From Croceibacterium atlanticum (GTDB lineage: Bacteria; Pseudomonadota; Alphaproteobacteria; Sphingomonadales; Sphingomonadaceae): 64,000 bases of DNA. The stretch is from NCBI RefSeq assembly GCF_001008165.2, contig NZ_CP011452.2:992001-1056000 (forward strand), in the 5' to 3' direction. Shown here piece by piece: positions 12,567 to 20,239 of this stretch (within the stretch, counting starts at the first letter, position 1; each line of letters begins with the position of its first letter). Under the pieces are notes generated by a model. The model searched no databases and had not been told where the DNA came from. It was given only the letters and a program-made list of their open reading frames with translations. The position numbers and the translations under genes are program-made.

Positions 12567-13613
12567 ATGGGACAGCTGATCCGTAATTGGCCGGACGTGG
12601 CCTTCTGCGTCGCAATTGCGGCCATCACTCTCGGCTTCTCGCTATTGCTGGACCTGCCATTCAGCCTTCCCAGCCAGGCCGAAGCGGCCTTTGTCGGGGT
12701 TCATTATCTCTATCCGCTGGTGGGGCTGGCAGCGTGGGCAGGCATAGCCGTGATTGGCCAGCGCCGCCGCCTTCGATCCACATTTCTCGTCGCCTTGCCA
12801 TGCTACGCGATCGTTATGGCTTGCCACTTCAATCTGAAACTCTGGGCGCCCCACATCAATCCCGCTTTGTGGGATGGTTTCTATTGGGAGATAGATTCCG
12901 CCCTGCGTCCGTTGGTGGATGCCTGCTTCCAGCTCAGGGAACTGGTGGCGCCGATCCTGCCTCTGGACGGCAATTTCTACATCATCGCGTTCATAACAAT
13001 GTTCTATGTGAGCTTCTGCTATCATGCGTTGCGCACACCGGACTGCTTTCGTTCGGTCTTCCTGGGTGCGCTATTCCTTCAAGGAACGGGCGCGCTGGCC
13101 TATCTCGTGATGCCGGCACTGGGGCCCTTCCTGTATGAACCGGGGATCGAGCCGCGCCAGACCGCAACCCAGTTGGGTATGTTGGGCGTGTGGGAAGACA
13201 ATGCCGCGGGCGGTCACAACTGGCTGGCCGAGAATGGCGGAGCCTATCTGACCACCGGGCTGGCGGCCATGCCTTCACTTCATGCCGGTGGCAGCCTGCT
13301 CTTCCTGCTTTTCGCGCGGCGTTATGCGAGCGAATTGCTGCCGATCTATATCCCGCTATTCAGCTATCTCTGCATCGCTGCCGTGGCGTCTCGCTGGCAC
13401 TATCTGGTTGATCTGCCGATCGGAATGATACTCGCCTATGCGTGTTTTGCAGCTGCCGAACGGCTGACCGCTACTGGTCGCGAAACGGCGGAAAAGCCTG
13501 CAAATTCGTCATTACCTGATGATGATACGGGCTCGGCCCCCGCCCTCCACCGGGAGGAAAAAACGGTCCTGACCCGGTGGGTTAGGAAGTTATCAAAGTT
13601 TCAACCTTACTAA
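12567..13613 (+). CDS. PAP2 / inositolphosphotransferase (Aur1/Ipt1)-like membrane protein
   Basis: 348-residue polytopic membrane protein. The last third carries the PAP2-type active-site motifs AAMPSLHAGGSLLF (about 231-244) and SRWHYLVDLPIGM (about 274-286), with the conserved His residues. The overall layout (long multi-helix N-terminus, motifs near the end, and a serine/acid-rich cytosolic tail) fits the Aur1/Ipt1 branch that transfers inositol-phosphate to ceramide in eukaryotes. In a sphingolipid-containing sphingomonad, a role in lipid head-group transfer or dephosphorylation is plausible but inferred. It sits back-to-back with the ligase-like gene. Confidence 0.78.
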   Translation: MGQLIRNWPDVAFCVAIAAITLGFSLLLDLPFSLPSQAEAAFVGVHYLYPLVGLAAWAGIAVIGQRRRLRSTFLVALPCYAIVMACHFNLKLWAPHINPALWDGFYWEIDSALRPLVDACFQLRELVAPILPLDGNFYIIAFITMFYVSFCYHALRTPDCFRSVFLGALFLQGTGALAYLVMPALGPFLYEPGIEPRQTATQLGMLGVWEDNAAGGHNWLAENGGAYLTTGLAAMPSLHAGGSLLFLLFARRYASELLPIYIPLFSYLCIAAVASRWHYLVDLPIGMILAYACFAAAERLTATGRETAEKPANSSLPDDDTGSAPALHREEKTVLTRWVRKLSKFQPY

Positions 13614-13674
13614 CTGCCAGACGCATCGCCGCGTACCATCAATATCACAGTACGCATTGGAGGACTGGGGGAAC

Positions 13675-15201
13675 ATGAGCGCTTTCGGACGCAAGAACGG
13701 TGTGGCAGGCATGAAGCCAGGCGCACGTCCGAGTTTTGGCGTTGCGCGGCCCATGAAGGGCGGACCTTCGGGGTCCGGCGAATCCGCGTCCCAGGGCGGC
13801 GAACAATTCCCGCCAGTGCCGGAAGGCAACCGGCCGAGCGAGACACCTTCCGCGACCAAAGCGCCCAACTCCGATGCCATGGCCCGCCTGGCCGATCGCG
13901 CCAATGCGATCAATGAAGGTCCGGCCGAAATTGGCGGTTTCGAAGCCAGCGTGCACAAGATCAAGGAACAGGTGCTGCCGCGCCTGCTGGAACGGGTCGA
14001 TCCCGAAGCGGCCGCCACGCTTTCCAAGGAAGAACTGTCCGAGGAATTCCGCCCGATCATCATGGAAGTGCTGACCGAGCTGAAGGTCACGCTGAACCGG
14101 CGCGAACAATTCGCGCTGGAAAAGGTGCTGATCGACGAATTGCTCGGCTTCGGGCCACTGGAAGAATTGCTGGGCGATCCGGACGTGTCCGACATCATGG
14201 TCAACGGTCCGGACCAGACCTATATTGAAAAGAAGGGTAAGTTGCAGCTTGCCCCGATCAAGTTCCGCGACGAACAGCATCTTTTCCAGATCGCGCAGCG
14301 CATCGTGAACCAGGTTGGCCGCCGCGTCGACCAGACGACGCCACTGGCCGACGCCCGCCTGAAGGACGGCAGCCGCGTCAACGTGATCGTGCCGCCGCTG
14401 TCGCTGCGCGGCACGGCCATTTCCATTCGTAAATTCTCCGAAAAACCGATCACCATCGACATGCTCAAGGGTTTCGGCTCGATGAGTGACAAGATGGCGA
14501 CCGCGCTGAAGATTGCCGGCGCCTGCCGCATGAATATCGTGATCTCCGGCGGTACCGGCTCGGGCAAAACGACGATGCTGAATGCCCTGTCGAAGATGAT
14601 CGATCCGGGCGAACGCGTGCTCACCATCGAGGATGCGGCCGAACTGCGCCTGCAACAGCCGCACTGGCTGCCGCTGGAAACGCGCCCGCCGAACCTTGAG
14701 GGACAGGGCGCCATCACCATTGGCGACCTGGTGAAGAACGCCCTGCGTATGCGGCCGGACCGGATTATCCTGGGCGAAATTCGCGGCGCGGAATGTTTCG
14801 ACCTGCTGGCCGCCATGAATACGGGCCATGACGGGTCCATGTGTACGCTGCACGCCAACAGCCCGCGTGAATGCCTTGGCCGTATGGAAAACATGATCCT
14901 GATGGGCGACATCAAGATCCCGAAGGAAGCCATTTCCCGCCAGATCGCGGAATCGGTGGATCTTATCGTGCAGGTGAAGCGCCTGCGCGACGGTTCGCGC
15001 CGGACAACCAACATCACCGAAGTGATCGGGATGGAAGGCGACGTGATCGTGACGCAGGAATTGTTCAATTTCGAATATCTGGACGAGACCGAGGATGGAA
15101 AGATCCTGGGCGAATTCCGCAGTTCGGGCCTGCGCCCCTACACGCTGGAAAAGGCCCGGCAGTTCGGTTTCGATCAGGCCTATCTGGAAGCCTGCCTCTA
15201 A
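13675..15201 (+). CDS. cpaF: CpaF/TadA-type secretion ATPase
   Basis: 508-residue cytoplasmic ATPase of the type II/IV secretion superfamily that powers Flp/tight-adherence pilus assembly. A low-complexity Gly/Pro/Ser N-terminus (about 1-70) is followed by the N-domain and by the P-loop GGTGSGKTTMLNAL (about 291-304). Then come the Asp box and Walker B (RPDRIILGEIRGAE), the His box (GHDGSMCTLHANSPRE), and the TadA-type tail. Start chosen at ATG 13675, behind GGAGG...GGGGGAAC; a TTG extension to 13657 is possible. None of the usual partners (cpaB/C/E, tadB/C) flank it here. Confidence 0.92.
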   Translation: MSAFGRKNGVAGMKPGARPSFGVARPMKGGPSGSGESASQGGEQFPPVPEGNRPSETPSATKAPNSDAMARLADRANAINEGPAEIGGFEASVHKIKEQVLPRLLERVDPEAAATLSKEELSEEFRPIIMEVLTELKVTLNRREQFALEKVLIDELLGFGPLEELLGDPDVSDIMVNGPDQTYIEKKGKLQLAPIKFRDEQHLFQIAQRIVNQVGRRVDQTTPLADARLKDGSRVNVIVPPLSLRGTAISIRKFSEKPITIDMLKGFGSMSDKMATALKIAGACRMNIVISGGTGSGKTTMLNALSKMIDPGERVLTIEDAAELRLQQPHWLPLETRPPNLEGQGAITIGDLVKNALRMRPDRIILGEIRGAECFDLLAAMNTGHDGSMCTLHANSPRECLGRMENMILMGDIKIPKEAISRQIAESVDLIVQVKRLRDGSRRTTNITEVIGMEGDVIVTQELFNFEYLDETEDGKILGEFRSSGLRPYTLEKARQFGFDQAYLEACL

Positions 15202-15219
15202 CCAGCGCGGATCACGGCC

Positions 15220-15480
15220 CTAGCCGGCGATCCAGCCCTTCAGCGCAAGCGTGAGAAGGACGGTCGCCGCAAAGGCCGCCGTCAGGAAAATCGCCGTCCA
15301 TGGCATACAACCCACGGCATCAATCCGCTGGCGCCTGAGCCGGCGGCGTTCCGCCAGCAGGGCAACCAGCGCCAGCAGCAGCAAGGCGCCCGCCCACAGG
15401 GCGGCGAGAGTGGCGTCGCTGGCGAAAATCAGGAAATCGGGTTCTTCCACGGGGCGTGCATATGGTTCGCCGCCCCGCAT
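15220..15480 (-). CDS. Small two-helix membrane protein, unknown
   Basis: 86 residues. Two clear hydrophobic helices (about 24-43, LAALWAGALLLLALVALLAE, and about 60-82) flank a very basic RRRLRRQR loop, so the loop should be cytoplasmic with both termini outside. I do not recognise the family. It converges on cpaF (18 bp between stops) and diverges from the EamA gene at 15525 (44 bp between starts). Confidence 0.55.
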   Translation of the reverse strand: MRGGEPYARPVEEPDFLIFASDATLAALWAGALLLLALVALLAERRRLRRQRIDAVGCMPWTAIFLTAAFAATVLLTLALKGWIAG

Positions 15481-15524
15481 ACGGCAACGCTTGATCGGTC
15501 CGTGAAGCGTCCTATTGCATCCTT

Positions 15525-16457
15525 ATGGAAGCCAATACCGGCCATCGCCCGCTTCTGGCACTGCTGATCCGCCTGGGGGCCATTGCCGCGCTTTCCACCA
15601 TGTCGGCCCTGATCAAGCTGGCATCCGCGCGCGGGATCCAATTGCCGGAGATCATTTTCTGGCGGCAATTCGTCACCATCCCGATCCTGCTGATCTGGGT
15701 TCTGGCGACCAGTGGGCTGGCCACATTGAGCACGCGCCGGCCAGGGACTCATGCCGCGCGCGCGCTTTACGGTCTGGTCGGCATGATCCTCAATTTCGGC
15801 GCGGTGATCCTTCTGCCACTGGCAGAGGCGACGACGATCAATTTTTCCGTGCCGATCTTCGCGGTGATCCTTTCCACATTACTGCTGAAGGAACAGGTCG
15901 GCATCTGGCGCTGGTCCGCCGTGGCCTGCGGCTTCGCTGGCATATTGCTGATCACCCAGCCGGGTAGCGGCCATATCCCGATATTGGGCGCGATGGTGGC
16001 ACTGGGCGGCGCCTTCATGATCGCGCTGATCTCCATCCAGATCGCGGATCTGAACAGGACGGAAAAGCCGATTACCATCGTGTTCTGGTTTGCCGCAATT
16101 TCCACGCCTGTCGCGGCGATCGCCCTGCCCTTCACTTATACGCCGCATAGCGGTTTTGAATGGCTGCTGCTGCTGGCAATCGGCGTCTTCGGATCGATCG
16201 GGCAATTGCTGCTGACCGCCGCCTTGCGTTTCGGTGCGGTCGCCAGCGTGATCGTCATGGATTATTCGGCCCTGTTTTGGGCAACGCTTTACGGCTGGAT
16301 GCTGTTCGACATGCTTCCGCCGGCCAGCACATGGATCGGCGCGCCGCTGATCGTTGCCGCAGGTATCGTGATTGCATGGCGCGAACATCTGCTCGCCCGC
16401 CGGGGAAAAAGGGCAAAAATTGCCCAGCAGGGAACCCAGACCGTCCACGACAGTTGA
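15525..16457 (+). CDS. EamA/DMT-family transporter
   Basis: 310-residue inner-membrane transporter with about ten helices in two EamA repeats. The PLAEATTINFSVPIFAVILS segment (about 98-117) closely parallels the equivalent stretch of the other EamA gene at 10134-11042, suggesting the two are paralogues. The C-terminus ends in a basic cytosolic tail (RRGKRAKIAQQG). Substrate unknown. The 3' end of the gene overlaps the apparent promoter of the entericidin gene at 16499. Confidence 0.9.
   Translation: MEANTGHRPLLALLIRLGAIAALSTMSALIKLASARGIQLPEIIFWRQFVTIPILLIWVLATSGLATLSTRRPGTHAARALYGLVGMILNFGAVILLPLAEATTINFSVPIFAVILSTLLLKEQVGIWRWSAVACGFAGILLITQPGSGHIPILGAMVALGGAFMIALISIQIADLNRTEKPITIVFWFAAISTPVAAIALPFTYTPHSGFEWLLLLAIGVFGSIGQLLLTAALRFGAVASVIVMDYSALFWATLYGWMLFDMLPPASTWIGAPLIVAAGIVIAWREHLLARRGKRAKIAQQGTQTVHDS
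16431..16455 (+). promoter_or_regulatory. EcfG-type (general stress sigma) promoter candidate for the entericidin gene
   Basis: GGAAC at 16431-16435, 17-bp spacer, GTT at 16453-16455. This matches the GGAAC-N16/17-GTT pattern of the alphaproteobacterial general-stress ECF sigma factor. The -10-like element is 44 bp upstream of the ATG at 16499. It overlaps the end of the preceding EamA gene. Confidence 0.5.
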
Positions 16458-16498
16458 CCCTTCGTAATATCCATTCGGCTGAAGCGAAGGAAATCATC

Positions 16499-16627
16499 AT
16501 GTTACGAAAGATTACACTAGCTTTGGGCCTGGCCGCGCTCACTCTGGGCGCCAGCGCTTGCAACACGGTCAAGGGCGCCGGCCAGGATATCGAATCCGTT
16601 GGCGAGGCGGGCGACCGCGCAATCTGA
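16499..16627 (+). CDS. Entericidin A/B family lipoprotein
   Basis: 42-residue small lipoprotein. A basic start (MLRKITLA), hydrophobic core and lipobox LGASAC (Cys21) are followed by the family hallmark CNTVKGAGQDIESVGEAG. Entericidins are tiny outer-membrane-associated lipoproteins linked to stress and, in E. coli, to programmed lysis; a matching entericidin A antitoxin partner is not visible here. GAAGGAAATCATC precedes the ATG. It has its own apparent stress promoter at 16431-16455 and a terminator at 16653-16689, so it looks like a self-contained transcription unit. Confidence 0.88.
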   Translation: MLRKITLALGLAALTLGASACNTVKGAGQDIESVGEAGDRAI

Positions 16628-16652
16628 CGAGCTGCACCTGCAGGGTCGCAGG

Positions 16653-16689
16653 GTGCCCGTCGGACTTGCTCCGGCGGGCACTTTCCTTT
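16653..16689 (+). terminator. Rho-independent terminator after the entericidin gene
   Basis: 12-bp stem GTGCCCGTCGGA / TCCGGCGGGCAC (one wobble), 5-nt loop, followed by TTTCCTTT. It starts 26 bp after the entericidin stop and ends just before the convergent methyltransferase gene. Confidence 0.75.
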
Positions 16690-16692
16690 GCG

Positions 16693-17289
16693 CTAGGCGC
16701 CGCGGCGATAAATCAGCAGCAAATTATTGGCTGGCATGGCGACACGCCGCGTTCTCGCCAGCCCGTTTTCCGCCGCCAATCCATCCACCCATTTGATATT
16801 GCGCAGCCCCCACTGCGGATTGCGCTGTTTCAGGCTCGCGTCGAAATCGAGATTGGACTGCACCGTCTCCACATCGTCTTCGATATACGGCCCGTAGAGT
16901 ATCAGCGGTGCACCTTCGGGCAGCAATTTTCCGGCCGCCCGCATCAGGCCGATAGTCGCCGCGGGCGGGCTGATATGGATCATGTTGATGCACAGCATCG
17001 CAACGGCCCGGTCAATCGGCCAATCCTCACTTGCCGCGTCAATCGTCAGCGGGGGATGCAGATTGACGAGGCCGGTTTCCACCCGCCACGCCTCGATGGA
17101 ACTCAGCGCCTCCGCATCAGGATCGCTCGGCTGCCATTCCAGGCCGGGAAATCGCTCCGCCAGAAATATGGCATGTTCGCCCGTACCGCTGGCCACTTCC
17201 AGCACACGGCCACGCGCGGGCAATTCTTCGGCCAGTATATCGGCAATCGGCCCGCGATTGCGCAAGGCGGCCGGGGCGGATCGCTTCAT
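16693..17289 (-). CDS. DUF938 class I SAM-dependent methyltransferase
   Basis: 198 residues. The SAM-binding motif VLEVASGTGEHAIFLAERFP is at about 29-48 and an acidic motif II (WQPSDPD) at about 52-58. The family-specific stretch INMIHISPPAATIGLMRAAG is at about 101-120, with LILYGPY near 129-135. This combination is the DUF938 family; its substrate is not known. The start codon overlaps the stop of the preceding NAD(P)-binding protein gene (ATGA), so it is translationally coupled as third gene of the dgt operon. Confidence 0.82.
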   Translation of the reverse strand: MKRSAPAALRNRGPIADILAEELPARGRVLEVASGTGEHAIFLAERFPGLEWQPSDPDAEALSSIEAWRVETGLVNLHPPLTIDAASEDWPIDRAVAMLCINMIHISPPAATIGLMRAAGKLLPEGAPLILYGPYIEDDVETVQSNLDFDASLKQRNPQWGLRNIKWVDGLAAENGLARTRRVAMPANNLLLIYRRGA

Positions 17290-17975
17290 CGGCCCTGCTC
17301 CAGCTGCCGGGCAAGGCGGAGCATCGCGTCATTATCGTGAATGAAACGGCCGGGCGCACGCATCTGGGTGCATTTCAGCGCCGCCTGCGCCACCGCGCGG
17401 GCGTCGATGGATCGATATTGCCGGTTCTTGCCCTGCAGGAACAGGTCCGTAATTCCGCTCACCCCAACACCCAGCCTTTCCAGCATCCGCCGATCCGCCC
17501 CCCGCTCCCCACGCAGGAGGCCGGGGCGCAGGATATCATAACGGTCGAACATGAATTGATCGACCAGCGCCTCCGCCTCCCCCTTCACGCGCAGATAGAA
17601 TCGCCTGGAAAGCCGATCCGCCCCGGCAGAGGAAACCAGCACGAAATTGCTGGCCCCGGCCTTGCGCGCGGTTTGCGCCACCGCGCCGACGAGATCCTTG
17701 TCGACAGCGCGGAAGCGCGCCTCGTCCCCGCCGGATTTCCGCCATGTGCTGCCCAATGCGCAGATCACCGTCTCCGGCCGCACGCCCGCGATCATCTCGC
17801 CCCAGCCGGTCACATCGGCCACGAGCATTTCCATCTTCGCCCCTTTGGGCAGCGGCACGATCCGACGGCTGAGCGCGATCAGGTGCACATCCGGCACATT
17901 CATCGCCGCCTCGATCGCCAGGCGGCCGACAAGGCCTGTCGCGCCCACCAGAAGGACGCGCCGGGGCCTAGACAT
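17286..17975 (-). CDS. NAD(P)-binding Rossmann protein (NmrA/HTATIP2-like)
   Basis: 229 residues of atypical short-chain dehydrogenase type. The nucleotide-binding motif VLLVGATGLVGRLAIEAAM is at about 7-25, followed by VICALGSTWRKSGG, the strand motif FVLVSSAGAD, and YDILRPGLLRGERG, typical of NmrA/HTATIP2/YbjT relatives that often sense redox state rather than catalyse. No Tyr-xxx-Lys catalytic pair is obvious. Its start overlaps the end of dgt by 8 bp and its stop overlaps the next start, so the three genes form one operon. Confidence 0.78.
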   Translation of the reverse strand: MSRPRRVLLVGATGLVGRLAIEAAMNVPDVHLIALSRRIVPLPKGAKMEMLVADVTGWGEMIAGVRPETVICALGSTWRKSGGDEARFRAVDKDLVGAVAQTARKAGASNFVLVSSAGADRLSRRFYLRVKGEAEALVDQFMFDRYDILRPGLLRGERGADRRMLERLGVGVSGITDLFLQGKNRQYRSIDARAVAQAALKCTQMRAPGRFIHDNDAMLRLARQLEQGR

Positions 17976-19128
17976 TGGTCAATCCATCAGGAACCTGGCC
18001 AAAGATCCTGCGATAGCATTCCATCGCATAATGATCCGTCATGCCCGCGATGAAATCGGCGATATGGCGGCTGCGCGCAGGCTCCTGTTCCGGCAGGCGT
18101 TCACGCCAGCCGGAAGAAAGCAGCGCGGGATCATCGTGATAGGTGGCATAAAGCCGGGCGATAACCGAATGCGCCCGTTCTGCCGTCGCCTTCTGTTCGG
18201 GGTGGTAATAGAGCCGTTCGTAAAGAAAGGTCTTCAGGCGGCGTTCCAGCACGGCCATCTCTGGCGAAAAGACCGCCAGCGCACGGCCGGCTGCGCGAAT
18301 TTCCTCCAGCGAGGAGATCCCGCTCACATTCCTGCGCGTATTTTCGATCAGGTCGTTAACCATGAGTCCGATTTGACCGCGAACGAGCTCTCGCAGCAAT
18401 GCCTCTCGTGGCTGGCCGGGAAAACGTTTCTCTATGGCACGCCATTGATCGGCCACGAAATCCAGCGTCAGCAGGTCATCCAGTTGCAGGAAACCGGAAC
18501 GCAGCCCGTCATCGATATCGTGATTGTCATAGGCAATATCGTCCGCCAGCGCCGCCACCTGCGCTTCCAGCGATGGCCACTGGTCCAGCTCCAGCGGAAA
18601 ATCGGCATCGAGCGCGCTCAGCGCCCAGCCGGGGGCAGTGACCGGGCCGTTATGCTTGGCCAGCCCTTCCAGCACTTCCCATGTCAGATTGAGGCCGGGA
18701 TACGGGCAATAGGGGCTGTCCAGCCGCATCAGCACGCGCAGGCAATGTTCGTTATGATCATAACCGCCCTGCCCCTGCAGCGCCGCGTCCAGCGCATTTT
18801 CCCCGGCATGGCCGAAGGGCGGGTGGCCGATATCGTGGGCAAGACACAATGCCTCCGCCAGGTCCTCGTCCAGGCCGAGCGCCCGCGCGGCCACACGGCC
18901 GATCTGCGCCACTTCCAGGCTGTGGGTCAGGCGAACGCGGAAATGGTCGCCATCCGGCGCGACGAATACCTGTGTCTTCCCAGCCAGCCGGCGAAAGGCG
19001 ATGGAATGGATGATCCGGTCCCGGTCACGCTGAAATTCGCTGCGCGGTCCGCGAACTCCATCATGCTGCTCGGTAAATTCGCGGCCACGCGAGGCGGCAG
19101 GATCGGCGGCAAAGGGGGCGCGAGACAT
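17968..19128 (-). CDS. dgt: Deoxyguanosinetriphosphate triphosphohydrolase-like protein
   Basis: HD-domain enzyme releasing tripolyphosphate from dNTPs, thereby tuning nucleotide pools. 386 residues, matching the shorter type-2 dGTPase-like family. Metal ligands are visible in RLTHSLEVAQIGR, HDIGHPPFGHAGE (the HD pair) and further down DDIAYDNHDIDDGLR. The N-terminus has the family phrase RSEFQRDRDRIIHSIAFRRL. First gene of a three-gene operon (dgt, NmrA-like, DUF938). A GTTC-N7-GTTC element 40 bp upstream of the start suggests SOS control. Confidence 0.92.
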   Translation of the reverse strand: MSRAPFAADPAASRGREFTEQHDGVRGPRSEFQRDRDRIIHSIAFRRLAGKTQVFVAPDGDHFRVRLTHSLEVAQIGRVAARALGLDEDLAEALCLAHDIGHPPFGHAGENALDAALQGQGGYDHNEHCLRVLMRLDSPYCPYPGLNLTWEVLEGLAKHNGPVTAPGWALSALDADFPLELDQWPSLEAQVAALADDIAYDNHDIDDGLRSGFLQLDDLLTLDFVADQWRAIEKRFPGQPREALLRELVRGQIGLMVNDLIENTRRNVSGISSLEEIRAAGRALAVFSPEMAVLERRLKTFLYERLYYHPEQKATAERAHSVIARLYATYHDDPALLSSGWRERLPEQEPARSRHIADFIAGMTDHYAMECYRRIFGQVPDGLTNV

Positions 19129-19167
19129 TGTCCGCTCGCTAAGCCCCGGTCCCTGATTTTACAACGA

Positions 19168-19182
19168 GAACACTAACGGAAC
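19168..19182 (-). promoter_or_regulatory. LexA (SOS) box candidate upstream of dgt
   Basis: Reads GTTC-CGTTAGT-GTTC on the minus strand, i.e. the alphaproteobacterial LexA operator GTTC-N7-GTTC, 40 bp upstream of the dgt start codon and in its orientation. Confidence 0.5.
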
Positions 19183-19209
19183 AGCCGGAAATTCCGGCCT
19201 TTCGCACCT

Positions 19210-19905
19210 TCAATCGGCCTGCAAGATCCAGTCTGCCGCCTTTTCGGCATGAATGCGCGTGCTGTCATAGATGGGCAGGACATTGGCATCGACATCCACG
19301 ACCATTTCCAGTTCCGTACAGGCAAGCACGATGGCTTCCGCCCCTTCCTGCTCCAGCACGGTGATCATGGTTTTCAGCGCCCGTTCCGCATCGCGCGTGG
19401 GCTTGCCCACGATCAGCTGACCATAGATAATCTCGTCAAGCGCTTCGGCATTGCCGATGTCCGGCGGCAGCAGATCGACCCCATGCGCCACCAGGCGGCG
19501 GCGATAGAAGCTTTCCGTCATCACATTGCTGGTGCCCAGGACGGCCGCCGTCTTCACCTTGTCCCTGGCCATGCGTTCGCCCACGCAATCCGCAATATTC
19601 AGGATCGGCACGGAAACGCTTTCCACCACCCGGTCATAAACGCGGTGCATGGAATTGGCGCCGATGATGATCGCTTCGGCACCGGCCCTTTCCAGCCGCT
19701 GGGCGGAATCAATCAGTATGGCGGCGGCGCGATCCCAGTCGGCATCGTCCCTCAACCCCCATAATTTCGAGAAATCCAGGCTCTCTATCAACAGGGGCGC
19801 GCTAGTGTGCCGGTCCGTGCGTTGCTGGATTATCTGATTGATATGTTCGTAATAAGTCCGGGTCGAAACCCAGCTCATGCCCCCGATAAGCCCCAGCTTG
19901 CGCAA
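19210..19905 (-). CDS. Aspartate/glutamate racemase family protein
   Basis: 231 residues. The cofactor-independent two-cysteine racemase fold is indicated by the N-terminal MRKLGLIGGMSWVSTRTYYE, IGANSMHRVYD (about 81-91, where the first catalytic position is Asn-Ser rather than the usual Asn-Thr/Cys) and the C-terminal LACTELEMVV carrying the second catalytic Cys at about 195. The apparent absence of the first thiol is worth noting: such variants may be inactive racemases or related EcL-DER/hydantoin-type enzymes. Preceded by a 97-residue unknown gene, 3 bp away, in the same direction. Confidence 0.82.
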   Translation of the reverse strand: MRKLGLIGGMSWVSTRTYYEHINQIIQQRTDRHTSAPLLIESLDFSKLWGLRDDADWDRAAAILIDSAQRLERAGAEAIIIGANSMHRVYDRVVESVSVPILNIADCVGERMARDKVKTAAVLGTSNVMTESFYRRRLVAHGVDLLPPDIGNAEALDEIIYGQLIVGKPTRDAERALKTMITVLEQEGAEAIVLACTELEMVVDVDANVLPIYDSTRIHAEKAADWILQAD

Positions 19906-19908
19906 ACC

Positions 19909-20202
19909 CTATTCTCCGTTTCCTGCCGTCTCGCGCTTTCGCAATATATACCGGCGAAACGCTGATATATCCGTGAATACCGCGATCTGCGGATGGATGA
20001 CATGCCCTTCGGGAGAGATGCAAACATAGTCATATTCGGCCAGCTGCCCCACGATCACCGGCTCGCTGACGGTTTCCGGGTTCTCGCTGATTTTCCAGGC
20101 AATGATCGGATCCGGACGATAATCGCCATCGAATGGCAGGCCGGTTTTCCGGTCCAGATAATGCAGGTTCCAGCCCCGCTGGGCTTCGATAAAACTGGCC
20201 AT
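19909..20202 (-). CDS. Conserved-looking hypothetical protein, 97 residues
   Basis: No family recognised. A soluble alpha/beta composition is apparent, with repeated hydrophobic strands (EPVIVGQLAEYDYVCISPEG, about 48-67) and no signal or membrane segment. Coding is supported by its tight placement: the racemase gene starts 3 bp after its stop, and it begins 37 bp after pntB ends, on the same strand. It may therefore belong to the tail of the pnt transcript. Confidence 0.5.
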   Translation of the reverse strand: MASFIEAQRGWNLHYLDRKTGLPFDGDYRPDPIIAWKISENPETVSEPVIVGQLAEYDYVCISPEGHVIHPQIAVFTDISAFRRYILRKRETAGNGE

Positions 20203-20239
20203 ATTTCCGGTCTCCCGCGGCCGTGCCGCCAGCGTTCCG

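Noticed and set aside
19187-19201. GCCGG/CCGGC palindrome downstream of the racemase gene considered as a terminator
   Set aside because: Short stem without a T-run in the gene's direction; could be chance in GC-rich DNA.
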